A model generated the notes under the pieces. It saw only the letters and a program-made list of their open reading frames with translations, searched no databases and was not told the origin of the DNA. A program made the translations under genes and the position numbers. Below, in pieces: positions 1-10,027 of a DNA stretch of 64,000 bases; the stretch's first letter is position 1; each line of letters starts with the position of its first letter. The DNA comes from CAYJHC01 sp964369465 (GTDB lineage Bacteria; Bacillota; Clostridia; Peptostreptococcales; Anaerovoracaceae): NCBI GenBank assembly GCA_964369465.1, contig CAYJEX010000004.1, forward strand, positions 25,386-89,385, read 5' to 3'.

Positions 1-364
1 GAAAATTATTGTGCCAATTTATATATTGGTTACTATTTTTAAGTATTCCAAGGGGATGGAGTGGACTACAATGATTCTGGAGCCTGTAATGGGGATTTTC
101 AATTTGCCTGGCGAAGCAGCGGTTCCTATAATTGCTGGGATATTCACGGACGAATATGGGGCTATAGCAGGGATAAATTCGCTTGATTTTGCTGCGCCAG
201 CAATAACAACTATTGCAATGATAACATTGATGTTTCACTCTATTCCGGTCGAATCTGTTTTGGCACAAAAAATCGGATATAGTGCAAGCAAAATAATACT
301 TTTGAGATTTTTTATGGCAATTATTGCAGGTTTGCTTGTTGGATGGATGGGGGTGTTGTTATAA
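1..364 (+). CDS. Nucleoside-recognition (GATE) domain membrane protein, 5'-truncated by window edge
   Basis: The reading frame is open to the left edge, so the true start lies outside the window; about 120 C-terminal residues are visible. The sequence is hydrophobic, with a Leu-Pro-Gly-Glu-Ala segment followed by Val-Pro-Ile-Ile-Ala-Gly-Ile, the pattern of the nucleoside-recognition/GATE family (relatives of SpmA/SpmB and YjiH). At least three membrane helices are recognisable. The stop codon overlaps the start of the next gene by one base (TAATG), so the two are translationally coupled and probably form one two-subunit membrane complex. The substrate is unknown. Family call moderate, function low. 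Confidence 0.65.
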   Translation, partial: KIIVPIYILVTIFKYSKGMEWTTMILEPVMGIFNLPGEAAVPIIAGIFTDEYGAIAGINSLDFAAPAITTIAMITLMFHSIPVESVLAQKIGYSASKIILLRFFMAIIAGLLVGWMGVLL

Positions 365-843
365 TGCTTAAAAATTGGGGATACATTTTTGATGAAATAT
401 TTAACGGAATAATCTCTACAATTATTACTTTGCTGATTATCTTGATACCATTATTTATATTTATTGAAATTTTGATTAAATGTAATGCTTTAGAAAAGTT
501 GGCACGAAAATTGTCTTGGTTCGCAAAACTTATCAAGGTAGACAAAAAAGCCATATTTCCTTTATTGGTAGGCATTGTGATGGGAGTAACATATGGTGCG
601 GGAACTCTTATAGAGCTGAATAAAGAAGACCCATTATCAGAAAGGGATTTTGCAATACTAGGTATATTTATGTACATGTGCCATGGACTAATAGAAACAG
701 TAGTGATATTTGCGGTTGCAGGTGCGAATATATGGGTTGTTAGCATTGGTAGATTTTTGATTGCTCTAGTCGTTACTATGATATTGGCAAGAACAAGTAG
801 AATAAAAAAATTGTCAAACGAACCAAAGTATATCAAAACTTAA
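364..843 (+). CDS. Nucleoside-recognition (GATE) domain membrane protein, second half
   Basis: A 159-residue membrane protein. The start is placed at the ATG overlapping the upstream TAA; an in-frame ATG 21 bases earlier lies inside the previous gene and is less likely. It has an N-terminal helix, a basic loop (KLARKLSWFAKLIKVDKK) and an IFPLLVGIVMGVTYGAG segment typical of GATE proteins. Tandem GATE genes of this size occur as SpmA/SpmB-like pairs in Firmicutes. Together with the preceding gene it probably forms a transporter-like or gating complex of unknown substrate. No terminator is evident before the convergent gene at 897. Confidence 0.65.
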   Translation: MLKNWGYIFDEIFNGIISTIITLLIILIPLFIFIEILIKCNALEKLARKLSWFAKLIKVDKKAIFPLLVGIVMGVTYGAGTLIELNKEDPLSERDFAILGIFMYMCHGLIETVVIFAVAGANIWVVSIGRFLIALVVTMILARTSRIKKLSNEPKYIKT

Positions 844-896
844 TATATACATATTCAACATAGCTAAACTTTAAGTTGGAATATTTTTTTCTTTTG

Positions 897-1511
897 CTAA
901 AGAGGTGGAAATCCCATATTATCCATTACTTCGTGGCAGGCCTTATTATAACTCAACTTTTCTAATAACACAAATGCTACATAAGGAGCTGTTTGGGGAT
1001 TATACGATGTGATAATATTGTCGTCAATAACGATAGGGTCGTTAATAACGTTGACACCCATAGCGGCAAGTAGTGCTTGTTTTCTGCCATTGTCTTTGTT
1101 GTAAGTTGTTGCATTTTTTTCAATAAGCACCCCAGACTTTGCTAGAATCAATGAAGCCACGCACACAGTTGCGATAGGCTTTTTTTCTTGAAAAAAACAG
1201 TTTATAAGAGATAGGATTCTTTCGTCGTAAGCTTCCTCGTAAAACCCGTATTGTCCAAACCCTCCAGGAATTACAAGGGCATCAAAAGACAAGATATCAA
1301 TTTCATTTGGACTGCAGAAAATCTCGTCCCATTTGTTATCTACGACAAATGTTTGGTTAAATGCGGTTTTTATTTCTTTTGAAAATCCGGTGGTGACAAA
1401 ATCAATATCTATTTTGCTAATTTCCTTTGCCCAACCAAAGATGTCTATAAATGGGGATAATTCCATCAGTTCAACGCCTTTTGGAACGAAAATTAGTATA
1501 TTTTTACTCAT
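897..1511 (-). CDS. DJ-1/PfpI family protein
   Basis: A 204-residue class I glutamine-amidotransferase-like protein of the DJ-1/PfpI/YajL family. The start at 1511 is chosen because GAGGAG lies 8 bases upstream; an upstream in-frame ATG has no ribosome binding site. Visible features are the N-terminal strand KNILIFVPKGVELMEL, the PGGFGQYGF turn, and the nucleophile elbow IATVCVAS, whose Cys (roughly residue 118) is the expected catalytic or redox-sensing residue. Relatives act as glyoxalases, deglycases, chaperones or stress proteins, so the exact activity cannot be assigned. Single gene, convergent with the GATE pair. Confidence 0.8.
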   Translation of the reverse strand: MSKNILIFVPKGVELMELSPFIDIFGWAKEISKIDIDFVTTGFSKEIKTAFNQTFVVDNKWDEIFCSPNEIDILSFDALVIPGGFGQYGFYEEAYDERILSLINCFFQEKKPIATVCVASLILAKSGVLIEKNATTYNKDNGRKQALLAAMGVNVINDPIVIDDNIITSYNPQTAPYVAFVLLEKLSYNKACHEVMDNMGFPPL

Positions 1512-1569
1512 GATTAAAACTCCTCTAATTTGCAAACATGCAATAATGTGTAGTTTGTTCTTTGGCTTT

Positions 1570-1593
1570 TAGTATACCAAAATATTAGTATAC
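1570..1593. repeat. Two direct copies of TAGTATAC upstream of the DJ-1/PfpI gene
   Basis: TAGTATAC occurs at 1570-1577 and 1586-1593, a 16-base period, in the intergenic region between the DJ-1/PfpI gene and the EF-G paralogue. GTATAC is self-complementary, so each copy is also a half-palindrome. It may be part of a promoter or operator for the minus-strand gene; this is inference only. Confidence 0.3.
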
Positions 1594-1667
1594 GGTAAAA
1601 TATTTATGATTATTAGATTATATATTGGAGAATATTATATATAAAATACAACAATGAAATATATTTC

Positions 1668-1696
1668 TTGATATTTTCCCATTAAAGAGGTATAAT
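1668..1696 (+). promoter_or_regulatory. Sigma-A type promoter for the EF-G paralogue
   Basis: TTGATA (1668-1673) and TATAAT (1691-1696) are separated by exactly 17 bases, about 45 bases upstream of the EF-G-like start. A good Shine-Dalgarno sequence (AGGAGG) follows near 1728. A near-consensus vegetative promoter. Confidence 0.7.
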
Positions 1697-1739
1697 TTTA
1701 TTAATTTATTGGATGTAGTATTATTTAGGAGGTCTAGTT

Positions 1740-3686
1740 ATGAAGGGCTTTAAGAACGACACCATTAGAAACGTTGCTTTGCTTGGCCATGGCGGCGTAG
1801 GTAAAACCACCCTAATTGAAGCAGCCCTGCTTGCCACGGGGGAAATAAACAGATTAGGCAGAGTAGAAGATGGAAATACAGTGTCAGATTTTGACAAGAA
1901 AGAAATTGAGAAAAAACATTCGCTTTCGAGTGCTATAGTACCAGTTAAGTACAAAGACACAAAAATCAATTTCATTGATACGCCAGGATTTTTCGACTTT
2001 GTTGGAGAAGTATATTCTGCGTTGAGAGCGGCAGAGACAGCGGTAATTGTAGTAGATGCTGCTGCTGGAATTCAAGTTGGAACAGAAAAGTCATGGGATT
2101 TATGTAGAGAGTTTGGAGTTCCAAAATTTTTCCTTATAAACAAAATAGATAAGGAAAATGTAGATGTCGACAAACTAATGTCAGATTTAAAAGAAAAATT
2201 TGGACATACTGTTGTAGACATGAATAACAAAGACGAATTAAACGAGCTTATCGCCGAAGAAGATGAAGCTCTTATGGATAAATTTTTCGAAGCAGGAGAA
2301 TTTACAGATGAAGAATTTAAAGAGGGGTTGTCGCTTGCAATCTTGAATGGAAATATTTCGCCTGTGTTTTCTTGCTCGGCAACAGAGGGAAAAGGGATTG
2401 ATGAATTTTTGAAAGAACTTGTTGACCTTGTTCCAAAACCAGGAGATCACGCAGAATATCCTGCAAAAAACGATACTGATGAAGAAATTACTGTCGCTGT
2501 TGATGGAAATGGACCTTTGGCTGCGTATGTATTTAAAACAATAGTTGACCCTGTCCTAGGTAAAGTTTCTCTAGCAAAGATAATTTCGGGAAAACTAAAG
2601 ACAGGTCAAGAAATATATAATGCCACATCAGAACATTCTGAGAGACTAGGAACTATGTTTTTCCTTAGAGGGAAACATAGAGAAGATACATCTGAAGCGG
2701 AGTGTGGAGATATAGTTGCTATAGCAAAACTTCAACATACAAAAACAGGAGACACGTTGTGTGTGAAATCAGAGCAAATAATATTTGAGCCGATTCAATT
2801 TCCAGAGCCTACATATTATATTGCGATTGAACCTAAAGCTAAGGGTGATGAAGAAAAAGTTGGAACTGGACTTAATAAACTTAGAGAAGAAGACCCTAGT
2901 TTCTTAGTAGAAAGAAATGTAGAAACTCACCAGACATTATTGGGAGGCCAAGGGGATATACAAGTAAACACAATCATATCCAAGCTAAAAGATAAATTTG
3001 GCGTTGATATAGAAATAGTTCCTCAAAAAATTGCATATAGAGAAACTATTAAGGGAACATCTGACGTTCAAGGTAAACACAAGAAACAATCAGGTGGAGC
3101 AGGTCAATATGGGGATGTTCATATTAAATTCTCGCCTTGTTTTGAAGAGGATTTCCAATTCACAGAATCGTTATTTGGAGGATCAATTCCTAAAAACTAT
3201 GTACCAGCTATAGAAAAAGGTTTGAGAGAATCTATGGAGAAAGGTCCTTTGGCAGGATGTAAAGTAGTAAATATTAAAGCTGATTTATATGATGGCTCAT
3301 ATCACGATGTAGACTCTAACGAAATGGCATTTAAAATTGCAGCATCGCTTGCCTTCAAAAAAGGAATAGTAGAAGCGAAACCTTGTTTATTAGAACCGAT
3401 TATGCATATTGAAATAACAATTCCAGACGAATATATGGGAGACATAATGGGAGATATGAGTAAGCGTAGAGGAAGGATTTTAGGTGGAGAGCCTCTTCCA
3501 AGAGGAGGCGGGCAAATCGTAGTTGCAGAAGCACCTCAAGCAGAGTTGTTTGACTATTCTATTACACTAAGAGCTATGACTCAAGCAAGAGGATCATTTA
3601 AAATGAAACATGAAAGATATGATGAGCTTCCTGGAAACTTAGCTGATAAGATAATAGCTGAACATAAAAAAGAACAAGAAAGCTAA
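1740..3686 (+). CDS. Elongation factor G-like translational GTPase (FusA2-type paralogue)
   Basis: A 648-residue translational GTPase. It has the P-loop GHGGVGKTTL (about residues 17-26), switch II DTPGFFDF, and NKID for guanine specificity, then domain II, a domain IV with KHKKQSGGAGQYGDVHIK, and the C-terminal EF-G fold with RRGRILGGE. It is shorter than canonical EF-G (about 690 residues), and the P-loop GHGGVGKT is typical of the second, FusA2-like EF-G found in many Firmicutes, not the essential EF-G encoded with rpsL/rpsG. It probably acts on the ribosome in a specialised or stress role. Monocistronic, with its own promoter and a strong terminator downstream. Confidence 0.85.
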   Translation: MKGFKNDTIRNVALLGHGGVGKTTLIEAALLATGEINRLGRVEDGNTVSDFDKKEIEKKHSLSSAIVPVKYKDTKINFIDTPGFFDFVGEVYSALRAAETAVIVVDAAAGIQVGTEKSWDLCREFGVPKFFLINKIDKENVDVDKLMSDLKEKFGHTVVDMNNKDELNELIAEEDEALMDKFFEAGEFTDEEFKEGLSLAILNGNISPVFSCSATEGKGIDEFLKELVDLVPKPGDHAEYPAKNDTDEEITVAVDGNGPLAAYVFKTIVDPVLGKVSLAKIISGKLKTGQEIYNATSEHSERLGTMFFLRGKHREDTSEAECGDIVAIAKLQHTKTGDTLCVKSEQIIFEPIQFPEPTYYIAIEPKAKGDEEKVGTGLNKLREEDPSFLVERNVETHQTLLGGQGDIQVNTIISKLKDKFGVDIEIVPQKIAYRETIKGTSDVQGKHKKQSGGAGQYGDVHIKFSPCFEEDFQFTESLFGGSIPKNYVPAIEKGLRESMEKGPLAGCKVVNIKADLYDGSYHDVDSNEMAFKIAASLAFKKGIVEAKPCLLEPIMHIEITIPDEYMGDIMGDMSKRRGRILGGEPLPRGGGQIVVAEAPQAELFDYSITLRAMTQARGSFKMKHERYDELPGNLADKIIAEHKKEQES

Positions 3687-3697
3687 ACTTTCTATTT

Positions 3698-3727
3698 AAA
3701 AAGCGACTATGATTAGTCGCTTTTTAT
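3698..3727. terminator. Rho-independent terminator between the EF-G paralogue and radA
   Basis: Perfect 12-bp stem (AAAAAGCGACTA / TAGTCGCTTTTT, 3698-3709 and 3714-3725) with a 4-base loop. A-tract and T-tract on the two sides let it serve both convergent genes. Confidence 0.85.
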
Positions 3728-3768
3728 TTGTATAAGCGAAAACCCCGCGTTAGTTGTGTGAATGTATT

Positions 3769-5151
3769 TTATGAAGTGAAATTTTTCAATGCTTCTCCAA
3801 TATTTTTTGCTCCGATAATTTCGATAGCTTTAGGTTTTGAATCTTTCGACTTTATATAGTTTTTGTATGGTAATATTATTTTTTTTAACCCCATTCTATC
3901 CGCTTCCTTTATAATCTTCTCGCAGTTTTGAATACCTCTCAGTTCGCCTGTCAATCCTAGTTCGCCTATAACTACAGTATCGCTAAGAAGAATTTTTTCT
4001 CTAAATGAAGAGTATATTGCCATAGCAATAGAAAGATCCGAATAAGTTCCTTCGGGCTTGATTCCCCCTACAATATTTACATATATATCATGAGTAGAAA
4101 GAGGCAATCCTGCTTTTCTTTCTAGAACTGCAAGTATCATATTAAGTCTCGCCAAATCAAACCCTACTGCACTTCTTCTTGGAAAGCCGAGTGTTGTAGG
4201 TGCGGCTAAAGCTTGAACTTCTAAGAATAGTGGCCTAGTGCCTTCGTAAACCGCTGAAATAACAGAACCTTCTGTATTTGATGATATCTCATCAAGGAAT
4301 ACCTTGGAAACATCAGGAATCTCCGATAATCCTTTTTCTGTCATGGCAAATGCACCTAATTCACTTGTTGTGCCAAATCTGTTTTTTGTAGCTCTCAATA
4401 TACGAAGATCTTGTGTTCTGTCCCCAGTGAAAGATAATACAGTATCAACTAAATGCTCGACAATTTTAGGTCCAGCAAGCTCGCCACTTTTTGTTACATG
4501 TGCAACGATGAAAATAGGGATACCGCCCTCTTTTCCAATTTGCATTAGTCGATTGCCACATGCTCTAACTTGGGAAACGCTTCCTGGCGAAGATGTAATT
4601 TCATCAGTGTTCATAGTTTGGATTGAATCAATAATTAGAAAAACAGGTTTGATTTTTTCTATATAAGTATCTAGAACATCTAAATTCGTCTCTGAAATCA
4701 CATACAATTTTTCGCTGAGTTTGGAACAAATTCTATCAGCTCTGATTTTGATTTGTTCTTGTGATTCTTCTCCTGAAACATATAAAACATTTCCATGCGT
4801 GTTGGCTATGTGATTTGCAACTTGCATAATTATTGTCGATTTCCCAATGCCTGGCTCTCCTGAAATCAGCGTCAATGAACCATCTATTATTCCTCCGCCT
4901 AAGACTCTATTTAATTCCGAAACACCTGTGTCAACTCGTATTTTCTTAGAGGAGTTTTCTAGATTTACTAGAGGTGATGGAGGGGTTTTCCTATCGGCAG
5001 ATAATGAAGTCGATTTTTTTTTCGACTCTGATGCGGAAAATTTCTCTTCAACAAAAGTATTCCATGCACCACAAATACATTGTCCTTGCCACTTTGGACT
5101 TTCGTAGCCACACTCTTGGCAGAAAAAAATTGTTTTTGGATTCCTTGACAT
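3769..5151 (-). CDS. radA: DNA repair protein RadA/Sms
   Basis: 460 residues with an N-terminal C4 zinc finger (CQECGYESPKWQGQCICG), a RecA-like ATPase with Walker A GEPGIGKST, the RadA-specific KNRFGTT motif, and a C-terminal Lon-like domain (RRSAVGFDLARLNMILAVLERKAG). RadA is a DNA helicase that promotes branch migration of recombination intermediates. The start at 5151 has GGAGAG four bases upstream; the frame extends 37 codons further 5', but that extension has no homology-like features. radA next to carD is a common Firmicute arrangement; here they are divergent. Confidence 0.95.
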   Translation of the reverse strand: MSRNPKTIFFCQECGYESPKWQGQCICGAWNTFVEEKFSASESKKKSTSLSADRKTPPSPLVNLENSSKKIRVDTGVSELNRVLGGGIIDGSLTLISGEPGIGKSTIIMQVANHIANTHGNVLYVSGEESQEQIKIRADRICSKLSEKLYVISETNLDVLDTYIEKIKPVFLIIDSIQTMNTDEITSSPGSVSQVRACGNRLMQIGKEGGIPIFIVAHVTKSGELAGPKIVEHLVDTVLSFTGDRTQDLRILRATKNRFGTTSELGAFAMTEKGLSEIPDVSKVFLDEISSNTEGSVISAVYEGTRPLFLEVQALAAPTTLGFPRRSAVGFDLARLNMILAVLERKAGLPLSTHDIYVNIVGGIKPEGTYSDLSIAMAIYSSFREKILLSDTVVIGELGLTGELRGIQNCEKIIKEADRMGLKKIILPYKNYIKSKDSKPKAIEIIGAKNIGEALKNFTS

Positions 5152-5358
5152 TTTACTCTCCGTTTCAAAATTTATATAACTTATATAAATTTTAACACAA
5201 TATAATTGACAGATGGCAAAAATTGTGATAAATTTATAATTTATGTTGAATAAGTTTGACATAAAACAAATACTTCTATATACTGAAATTGAGAGATTCT
5301 ATTTTTGGAAAATCCACTAAATTTTATACGTAAGAAAATATCTTACACTGGAGGAATA

Positions 5359-5847
5359 ATGTTTAATGTCGGAGACAGAGTAGTATACCCGCTTCATGGA
5401 GCAGGTATAATTAAAAGTATTGAAAAAAAGAAAATATCAAATTCAGAAAAAGAGTATTATGCACTTACAATTCCATTTAGAAAATTAGAAGTGCTTATAC
5501 CAGTTGAAAATGGTGAATCACTAGGGCTTAGAGGCGTTGTCGAATGGAGAAAGATAGATGAGATCGAAAAGATCCTTAATTCAGATGCATTTTGCGATGA
5601 GACAAATTGGAACAGGCGTTACAGGGATAATTTGGAATTATTAAAAACAGGAGATATTCTTGACGTAGCTAAAGTGGTTAGAAATTTATACAAGCTTGAT
5701 TTTAAAAAACCTTTGGCAACAGGTGAAAAAAAAATGCTTAGCAATGCTAAGTCAATTTTAGCAAGTGAACTTGCTATGATAAACAATAAAACAGAAGAAG
5801 AAACAATAATCTGGATCAAAAAACTAATTTTAAAAAACCAAATTTAG
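5359..5847 (+). CDS. carD: CarD family transcriptional regulator
   Basis: A 162-residue protein beginning MFNVGDRVVYPLHGAGII, the signature N-terminal Tudor-like RNA-polymerase-interacting domain of CarD/CdnL/TRCF-RID proteins, followed by an alpha-helical DNA-interacting domain. The start is at ATG 5359, preceded by TGGAGGA; an upstream extension of 18 codons is unlikely. CarD proteins bind the RNA polymerase beta subunit and stabilise open complexes. It precedes the PIN/TRAM and ispDF genes. Confidence 0.85.
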   Translation: MFNVGDRVVYPLHGAGIIKSIEKKKISNSEKEYYALTIPFRKLEVLIPVENGESLGLRGVVEWRKIDEIEKILNSDAFCDETNWNRRYRDNLELLKTGDILDVAKVVRNLYKLDFKKPLATGEKKMLSNAKSILASELAMINNKTEEETIIWIKKLILKNQI

Positions 5848-5927
5848 AGTTTTCTATGGTCGTAAAAAAGATATGCGCGTAAATTAGTGATATCTTGATA
5901 AAGAAAACGAGCTAGAAAGGATATGAT

Positions 5928-7046
5928 ATGATAAAGAAACTCTTCAGAATAATATTTACTATAATAGGAGGTTTAGTTGGGTATGGGACTAGTCGACTTT
6001 CTCTATTATTAGTAGAAGTATATTTTTCTGATAGCGTAATAAATTTTACACCAATTCACCATATTATAATTACAATAATATTTGTACTTATATTTGCTTT
6101 ACTATTCTTTGCATTAGCACCTATTTTTAATAGACAATCAAAGAATATGGCGAAAAATATAGAAAGTGAGTTGCAAAAGGTTTCGGGGCATGATTTACTA
6201 GCGGGAACAGTAGGCTTGATAGCGGGACTAGTTCTTGCGTTTTTAATTAGTGAAATATATGCACAATTTGAAATTCCATATTTATCAGTAATACTTACAA
6301 TTTTAACATATTTGATTTTAGGTTATTTAGGTGCCTTTGTTGCAACTCATAGAGTTGCAATGGAATTAGCAGGACCAGGGACGCAATCCGCAGGGAAAAA
6401 AATTTCACAAGGATTTCTTAAACCAAATAAAAAAGGCGAGGCTTTACCTAAAATATTGGACACAAGTGTAATTATTGATGGTCGTATTGTAGAAATTATG
6501 AAAACTGGGTTTATTGAAGGAGTGATAGTTATTCCTGAGTTTGTTTTACTAGAGCTCCAATATATTGCGGATTCAGCAGATAGCCTAAAAAGGAACAGGG
6601 GAAGAAGAGGTTTGGATATTCTTAAAAAAATTCAACAAGATTATGGTGTTGAAATAAAAGATACCAGCAAAGAAAAAACAATAAATGATATACCGGATGT
6701 TGATATAAAACTTCTTAAACTGGCAAAGAAACTAAATGCAAAAGTAATTACAAATGATTATAACTTGAATAAAGTTGGAACAATTCAAGGGATAGAGATA
6801 TTAAACATTAATGAGCTTGCAAATACGTTGAAACCAGCAGTTCTTCCTGGTGAGGAAATGAAGCTGTTTTTAGTAAAAGAAGGAAAAGAAGATAAACAAG
6901 CGGTGGCATATCTTGATGATGGAACTATGATTGTTGTTGAAAATGGAAAAAATCATATAGGTAATACAATAGATGTAACTGTGACGAGTGTTTTGCAAAC
7001 GTCGGCAGGAAGAATGATCTTTGGAAAGCCGAGTAAACAAGATTAG
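5928..7046 (+). CDS. YacL-type membrane PIN/TRAM domain protein
   Basis: 372 residues. Four hydrophobic segments fill the first 150 residues, followed by a PIN nuclease-like domain beginning KILDTSVIIDGRIVEI (first catalytic Asp in LDTS), with acidic residues in DIPDVDIKLL and the TNDYNLNK motif, and a C-terminal TRAM domain (VAYLDDGTMIVVENGKNHIG). This is the B. subtilis YacL architecture, thought to be a membrane-tethered RNase. The start has GAAAGGA upstream. The gene lies between carD and ispDF, and in many Firmicutes yacL also sits next to ispD and ispF. Confidence 0.88.
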   Translation: MIKKLFRIIFTIIGGLVGYGTSRLSLLLVEVYFSDSVINFTPIHHIIITIIFVLIFALLFFALAPIFNRQSKNMAKNIESELQKVSGHDLLAGTVGLIAGLVLAFLISEIYAQFEIPYLSVILTILTYLILGYLGAFVATHRVAMELAGPGTQSAGKKISQGFLKPNKKGEALPKILDTSVIIDGRIVEIMKTGFIEGVIVIPEFVLLELQYIADSADSLKRNRGRRGLDILKKIQQDYGVEIKDTSKEKTINDIPDVDIKLLKLAKKLNAKVITNDYNLNKVGTIQGIEILNINELANTLKPAVLPGEEMKLFLVKEGKEDKQAVAYLDDGTMIVVENGKNHIGNTIDVTVTSVLQTSAGRMIFGKPSKQD

Positions 7047-7059
7047 GGTTATCTGAATA

Positions 7060-8247
7060 ATGAAAAAAAATAAAGTTATGGCTATTGTGGCTGCAGCAGG
7101 AAAAGGAACAAGATTGTGCAGTGATGAGCCGAAACAATTTATAAAAATAGGCGAAGAGCCTATGATATGTAAGAGCGTACGACCTTTCTTAGAGAATGAA
7201 GTAGTAGACGCTCTTTATGTTGTTGTTCCAAAAGGTTACGAGGAATATTCTAGAACCTGTTTTGAAAAACATATTAACGCAAAAGAACGAAAAAAATTAG
7301 TTGAAATACTTTCGGGTGGAAAAGAGCGTCAAGACTCAATATATAATGCACTAAGATATATAGATAATATGGAAAAGGATAATTGGATAGTATTAATTCA
7401 TGATGGAGCTAGGCCTTTTGTTTCTTCAGACTTAATAAATAGAGTTGTTGATGATACATACGAAGCAGGCGCGGTAATTCCAACATTACCAATTACAGAC
7501 ACTGTTAGAATAAGAAGAGACGATATTCTTGAAGTAATAGATAGAAATATGTTGAGTATAACGCAAACGCCACAAGCATTTAGACGAGATATTATAATGG
7601 ATGCATATAGAAAAGCTATTGAAAAATCGTATTACGGGACTGATGATGCACAGTTAGTTCAGTGGGCAGGATATAGAGTAAGCACTGTGACAGGAGATGT
7701 TAGGAATAAAAAAATAACTGTGAAAGAAGATTTAGATCAAATTTTAAATAAAAAAAATGATATGATTTCTATTCCAAGGATTGGAATGGGATATGATGTG
7801 CATAGATTGGTTGAAGGTAGGAAATTAATATTAGGTGGTGTTGAAATACCTTTCAAAAAGGGCCTTGATGGACACTCGGATGCAGACGTACTTGTTCATG
7901 CAATAATGGACAGTTTACTTGGAGCTGCGGGCGAAGGCGATATTGGTATACATTTTCCACCTGAAGACATAAGGTACAAAGGGGTTTCAAGCATAGTGTT
8001 GTTGAAAAAAGTAAAGGAAATACTAAATGAGAAATTGTATGTGATTGGAAATATAGACGCAACATTAATATGTGAAAAACCTAAAATAAAAGAATACGCA
8101 ATGGAGATGAAGAAGAATATATGCCAAGCACTTTCGGTAAATGAGTGTAGAGTGAACATTAAAGCAACAACTACTGAAAAGCTGGGATTTGAAGGAAGAG
8201 GAGAAGGTATAGCAGCTGAAGCGATTTCTTTAATCAACAAAATATAA
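7060..8247 (+). CDS. ispDF: Bifunctional IspD/IspF (MEP cytidylyltransferase / MECDP synthase)
   Basis: A 395-residue fusion of two MEP-pathway enzymes. Residues 1 to about 232 are IspD ([17 protein letters not shown] nucleotide-binding loop, [16 protein letters not shown]), which makes CDP-methylerythritol. From about 240 is IspF ([34 protein letters not shown] with the metal-binding Asp/His, [14 protein letters not shown]), which makes the cyclodiphosphate. The cell therefore makes isoprenoids by the MEP route. Fusion skips the intermediate IspE, as in other IspDF proteins. 13 bases downstream of the PIN/TRAM gene and probably co-transcribed with proS. Confidence 0.95.
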   Translation: MKKNKVMAIVAAAGKGTRLCSDEPKQFIKIGEEPMICKSVRPFLENEVVDALYVVVPKGYEEYSRTCFEKHINAKERKKLVEILSGGKERQDSIYNALRYIDNMEKDNWIVLIHDGARPFVSSDLINRVVDDTYEAGAVIPTLPITDTVRIRRDDILEVIDRNMLSITQTPQAFRRDIIMDAYRKAIEKSYYGTDDAQLVQWAGYRVSTVTGDVRNKKITVKEDLDQILNKKNDMISIPRIGMGYDVHRLVEGRKLILGGVEIPFKKGLDGHSDADVLVHAIMDSLLGAAGEGDIGIHFPPEDIRYKGVSSIVLLKKVKEILNEKLYVIGNIDATLICEKPKIKEYAMEMKKNICQALSVNECRVNIKATTTEKLGFEGRGEGIAAEAISLINKI

Positions 8248-8283
8248 TATAAGACAGTCGAATTGATACAAAGGAGAAGAAAA

Positions 8284-10011
8284 TTGAAACTATCAAAAAT
8301 GCATATTAGAACATTAAGAGAAGTGCCAAACGAAGCAGAAATTCCTAGCCACATACTTTTACTTCGTACAGGTATGATAAGAAAACTTGTGTCAGGTGTC
8401 TACGGTCTAATGCCGTTAGGACTTAGATCCATTTCTAAAATAGAAAGTATTATTAGAAGTGAAATGAATAAAAAAGGGGGACAAGAAATATTGATGTCTG
8501 CCTTACAACCATCGGAGCTATGGGAAGAATCTGGCAGATGGTACAAATATGGTCCGGAATTATTCAGACTAAAAGACAGAAACGGTAGAGATTTTTGCTT
8601 AGGACCAACGCATGAAGAGATTTTTACAGATATTATTCGTAGCGAAGTTGCTTCTCATAAACAACTGCCAGTAAATCTATATCAGATTCAAACAAAGTAT
8701 AGAGATGAGGCAAGACCTAGATTTGGACTAATGAGAAGTAGAGAGTTCATTATGAAAGACTCGTATTCTTTTGATAAAGATGAGGCTGGATTGGATTCAA
8801 GTTACAAAGATATGTATGAGGCATACGAAAAAATATTTGATAGATGTGGGCTTACATATAGAGCTGTAGAAGCAGATACAGGAGCTATAGGGGGAAGTAA
8901 TTCACATGAATTTACAGCATTGTCAGATGTTGGAGAAAGTGAAATTGTTTTTTGCAATACTTGCAATATGGCAGCTACAGTTGAGAGGGCTGTTTGTGTG
9001 GATGATAAATATGATGATGAAGAAAATCTTCCGATGGAAGAAGTTTTTACTCCTGGAGCAAAAACAATAGAAGAAGTTGCAAAGTACTTAGAAATAGAGA
9101 AAAAGCAAACAATGAAAGCACTTCTTTTTGTTGTAAAAGATGAAGAGGGTAAAGAAAAAGAATTTGTGGCAGCTTTTGTGCGTGGGGATAGGGACTTAAA
9201 TATGACAAAGCTAATTAATGCTTTGGATATTCCAGAACATGCAATTGAATTTGCTGACGAAGAAAAAATGGGAACAATTACTGGCTCTGTAGGAGGTTTT
9301 ACTGGTCCTGTGGGACTGCATGATTGTAAACTAGTTGTGGATAGCGAGCTTGTTGAGGCAAAAAACCTGTGTGCGGGAGCATGCAAAAAAGACTATCATA
9401 TAAAAAATGTTAATTATGGAAGGGATTACAAAGGAGACATAGTTGCAGACCTTAAACTTTCTAAAGGAGGAGATAGCTGTCCTTCTTGTGGTGACTCTGT
9501 TGAAATGACGAGAGGAATAGAAGTAGGACAAGTATTTAAGTTAGGTACAAAATATAGCGAGAGTATGAAAGCGTACTATAAAGACGAAAATATGGAGGAT
9601 CACCCTATTGTGATGGGTTGCTATGGAATAGGCGTGACTAGAACGCTTGCGGCGATTGTAGAACAACATCATGATGAAAATGGAATAATCTGGCCTATGG
9701 CGATAGCTCCATACCAAGCGATAGTAACATTAGTAAACCCTGACGATGATGTTCAAGCTCAGATGGCAGAGGAAATCTATACAGAATTAATGGATGAAGG
9801 TATAGAAGTGATTCTGGATGATAGAAAGGAAAGACCAGGAGTTAAATTTAAAGATGCTGATTTACTAGGCATACCTGTAAGGATTACAGTAGGAAGAGGG
9901 GCCGCAACAGGCACTGTGGAATATAAGTTGAGAAGAGAGACAGATAAAAAGGAAATGGATAAAAAAGAAGCTATACAAAATACTATCAAGATAGTTAATC
10001 AACAGAAATAA
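8284..10011 (+). CDS. proS: Proline--tRNA ligase, bacterial type with editing domain
   Basis: 575 residues. A TTG start at 8284 is preferred because AAGGAGAAG is 7 bases upstream and the resulting N-terminus (LKLSKMHIRTLREVPNEAEIP, read with initiator Met) matches bacterial ProRS. Class II motifs are visible: GPTHEEIFTDI, the motif 2 region YRDEARPRFGLMRSREFIMKD, and motif 3 GCYGIGVTRTLAA. The INS editing domain occupies the middle (about 225-390). No T-box leader is visible in the 36 bases between ispDF and proS. Confidence 0.95.
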   Translation: MKLSKMHIRTLREVPNEAEIPSHILLLRTGMIRKLVSGVYGLMPLGLRSISKIESIIRSEMNKKGGQEILMSALQPSELWEESGRWYKYGPELFRLKDRNGRDFCLGPTHEEIFTDIIRSEVASHKQLPVNLYQIQTKYRDEARPRFGLMRSREFIMKDSYSFDKDEAGLDSSYKDMYEAYEKIFDRCGLTYRAVEADTGAIGGSNSHEFTALSDVGESEIVFCNTCNMAATVERAVCVDDKYDDEENLPMEEVFTPGAKTIEEVAKYLEIEKKQTMKALLFVVKDEEGKEKEFVAAFVRGDRDLNMTKLINALDIPEHAIEFADEEKMGTITGSVGGFTGPVGLHDCKLVVDSELVEAKNLCAGACKKDYHIKNVNYGRDYKGDIVADLKLSKGGDSCPSCGDSVEMTRGIEVGQVFKLGTKYSESMKAYYKDENMEDHPIVMGCYGIGVTRTLAAIVEQHHDENGIIWPMAIAPYQAIVTLVNPDDDVQAQMAEEIYTELMDEGIEVILDDRKERPGVKFKDADLLGIPVRITVGRGAATGTVEYKLRRETDKKEMDKKEAIQNTIKIVNQQK

Positions 10012-10027
10012 CTAGAAAGGAACTTCA

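Noticed and set aside
321..836. A minus-strand open frame of 171 codons opposite the second GATE gene
   Set aside because: Antisense shadow of a hydrophobic coding region, no promoter or ribosome binding site.
8248..8283. T-box leader before proS
   Set aside because: Too short, no structure visible; the gene lies in an operon downstream of ispDF.
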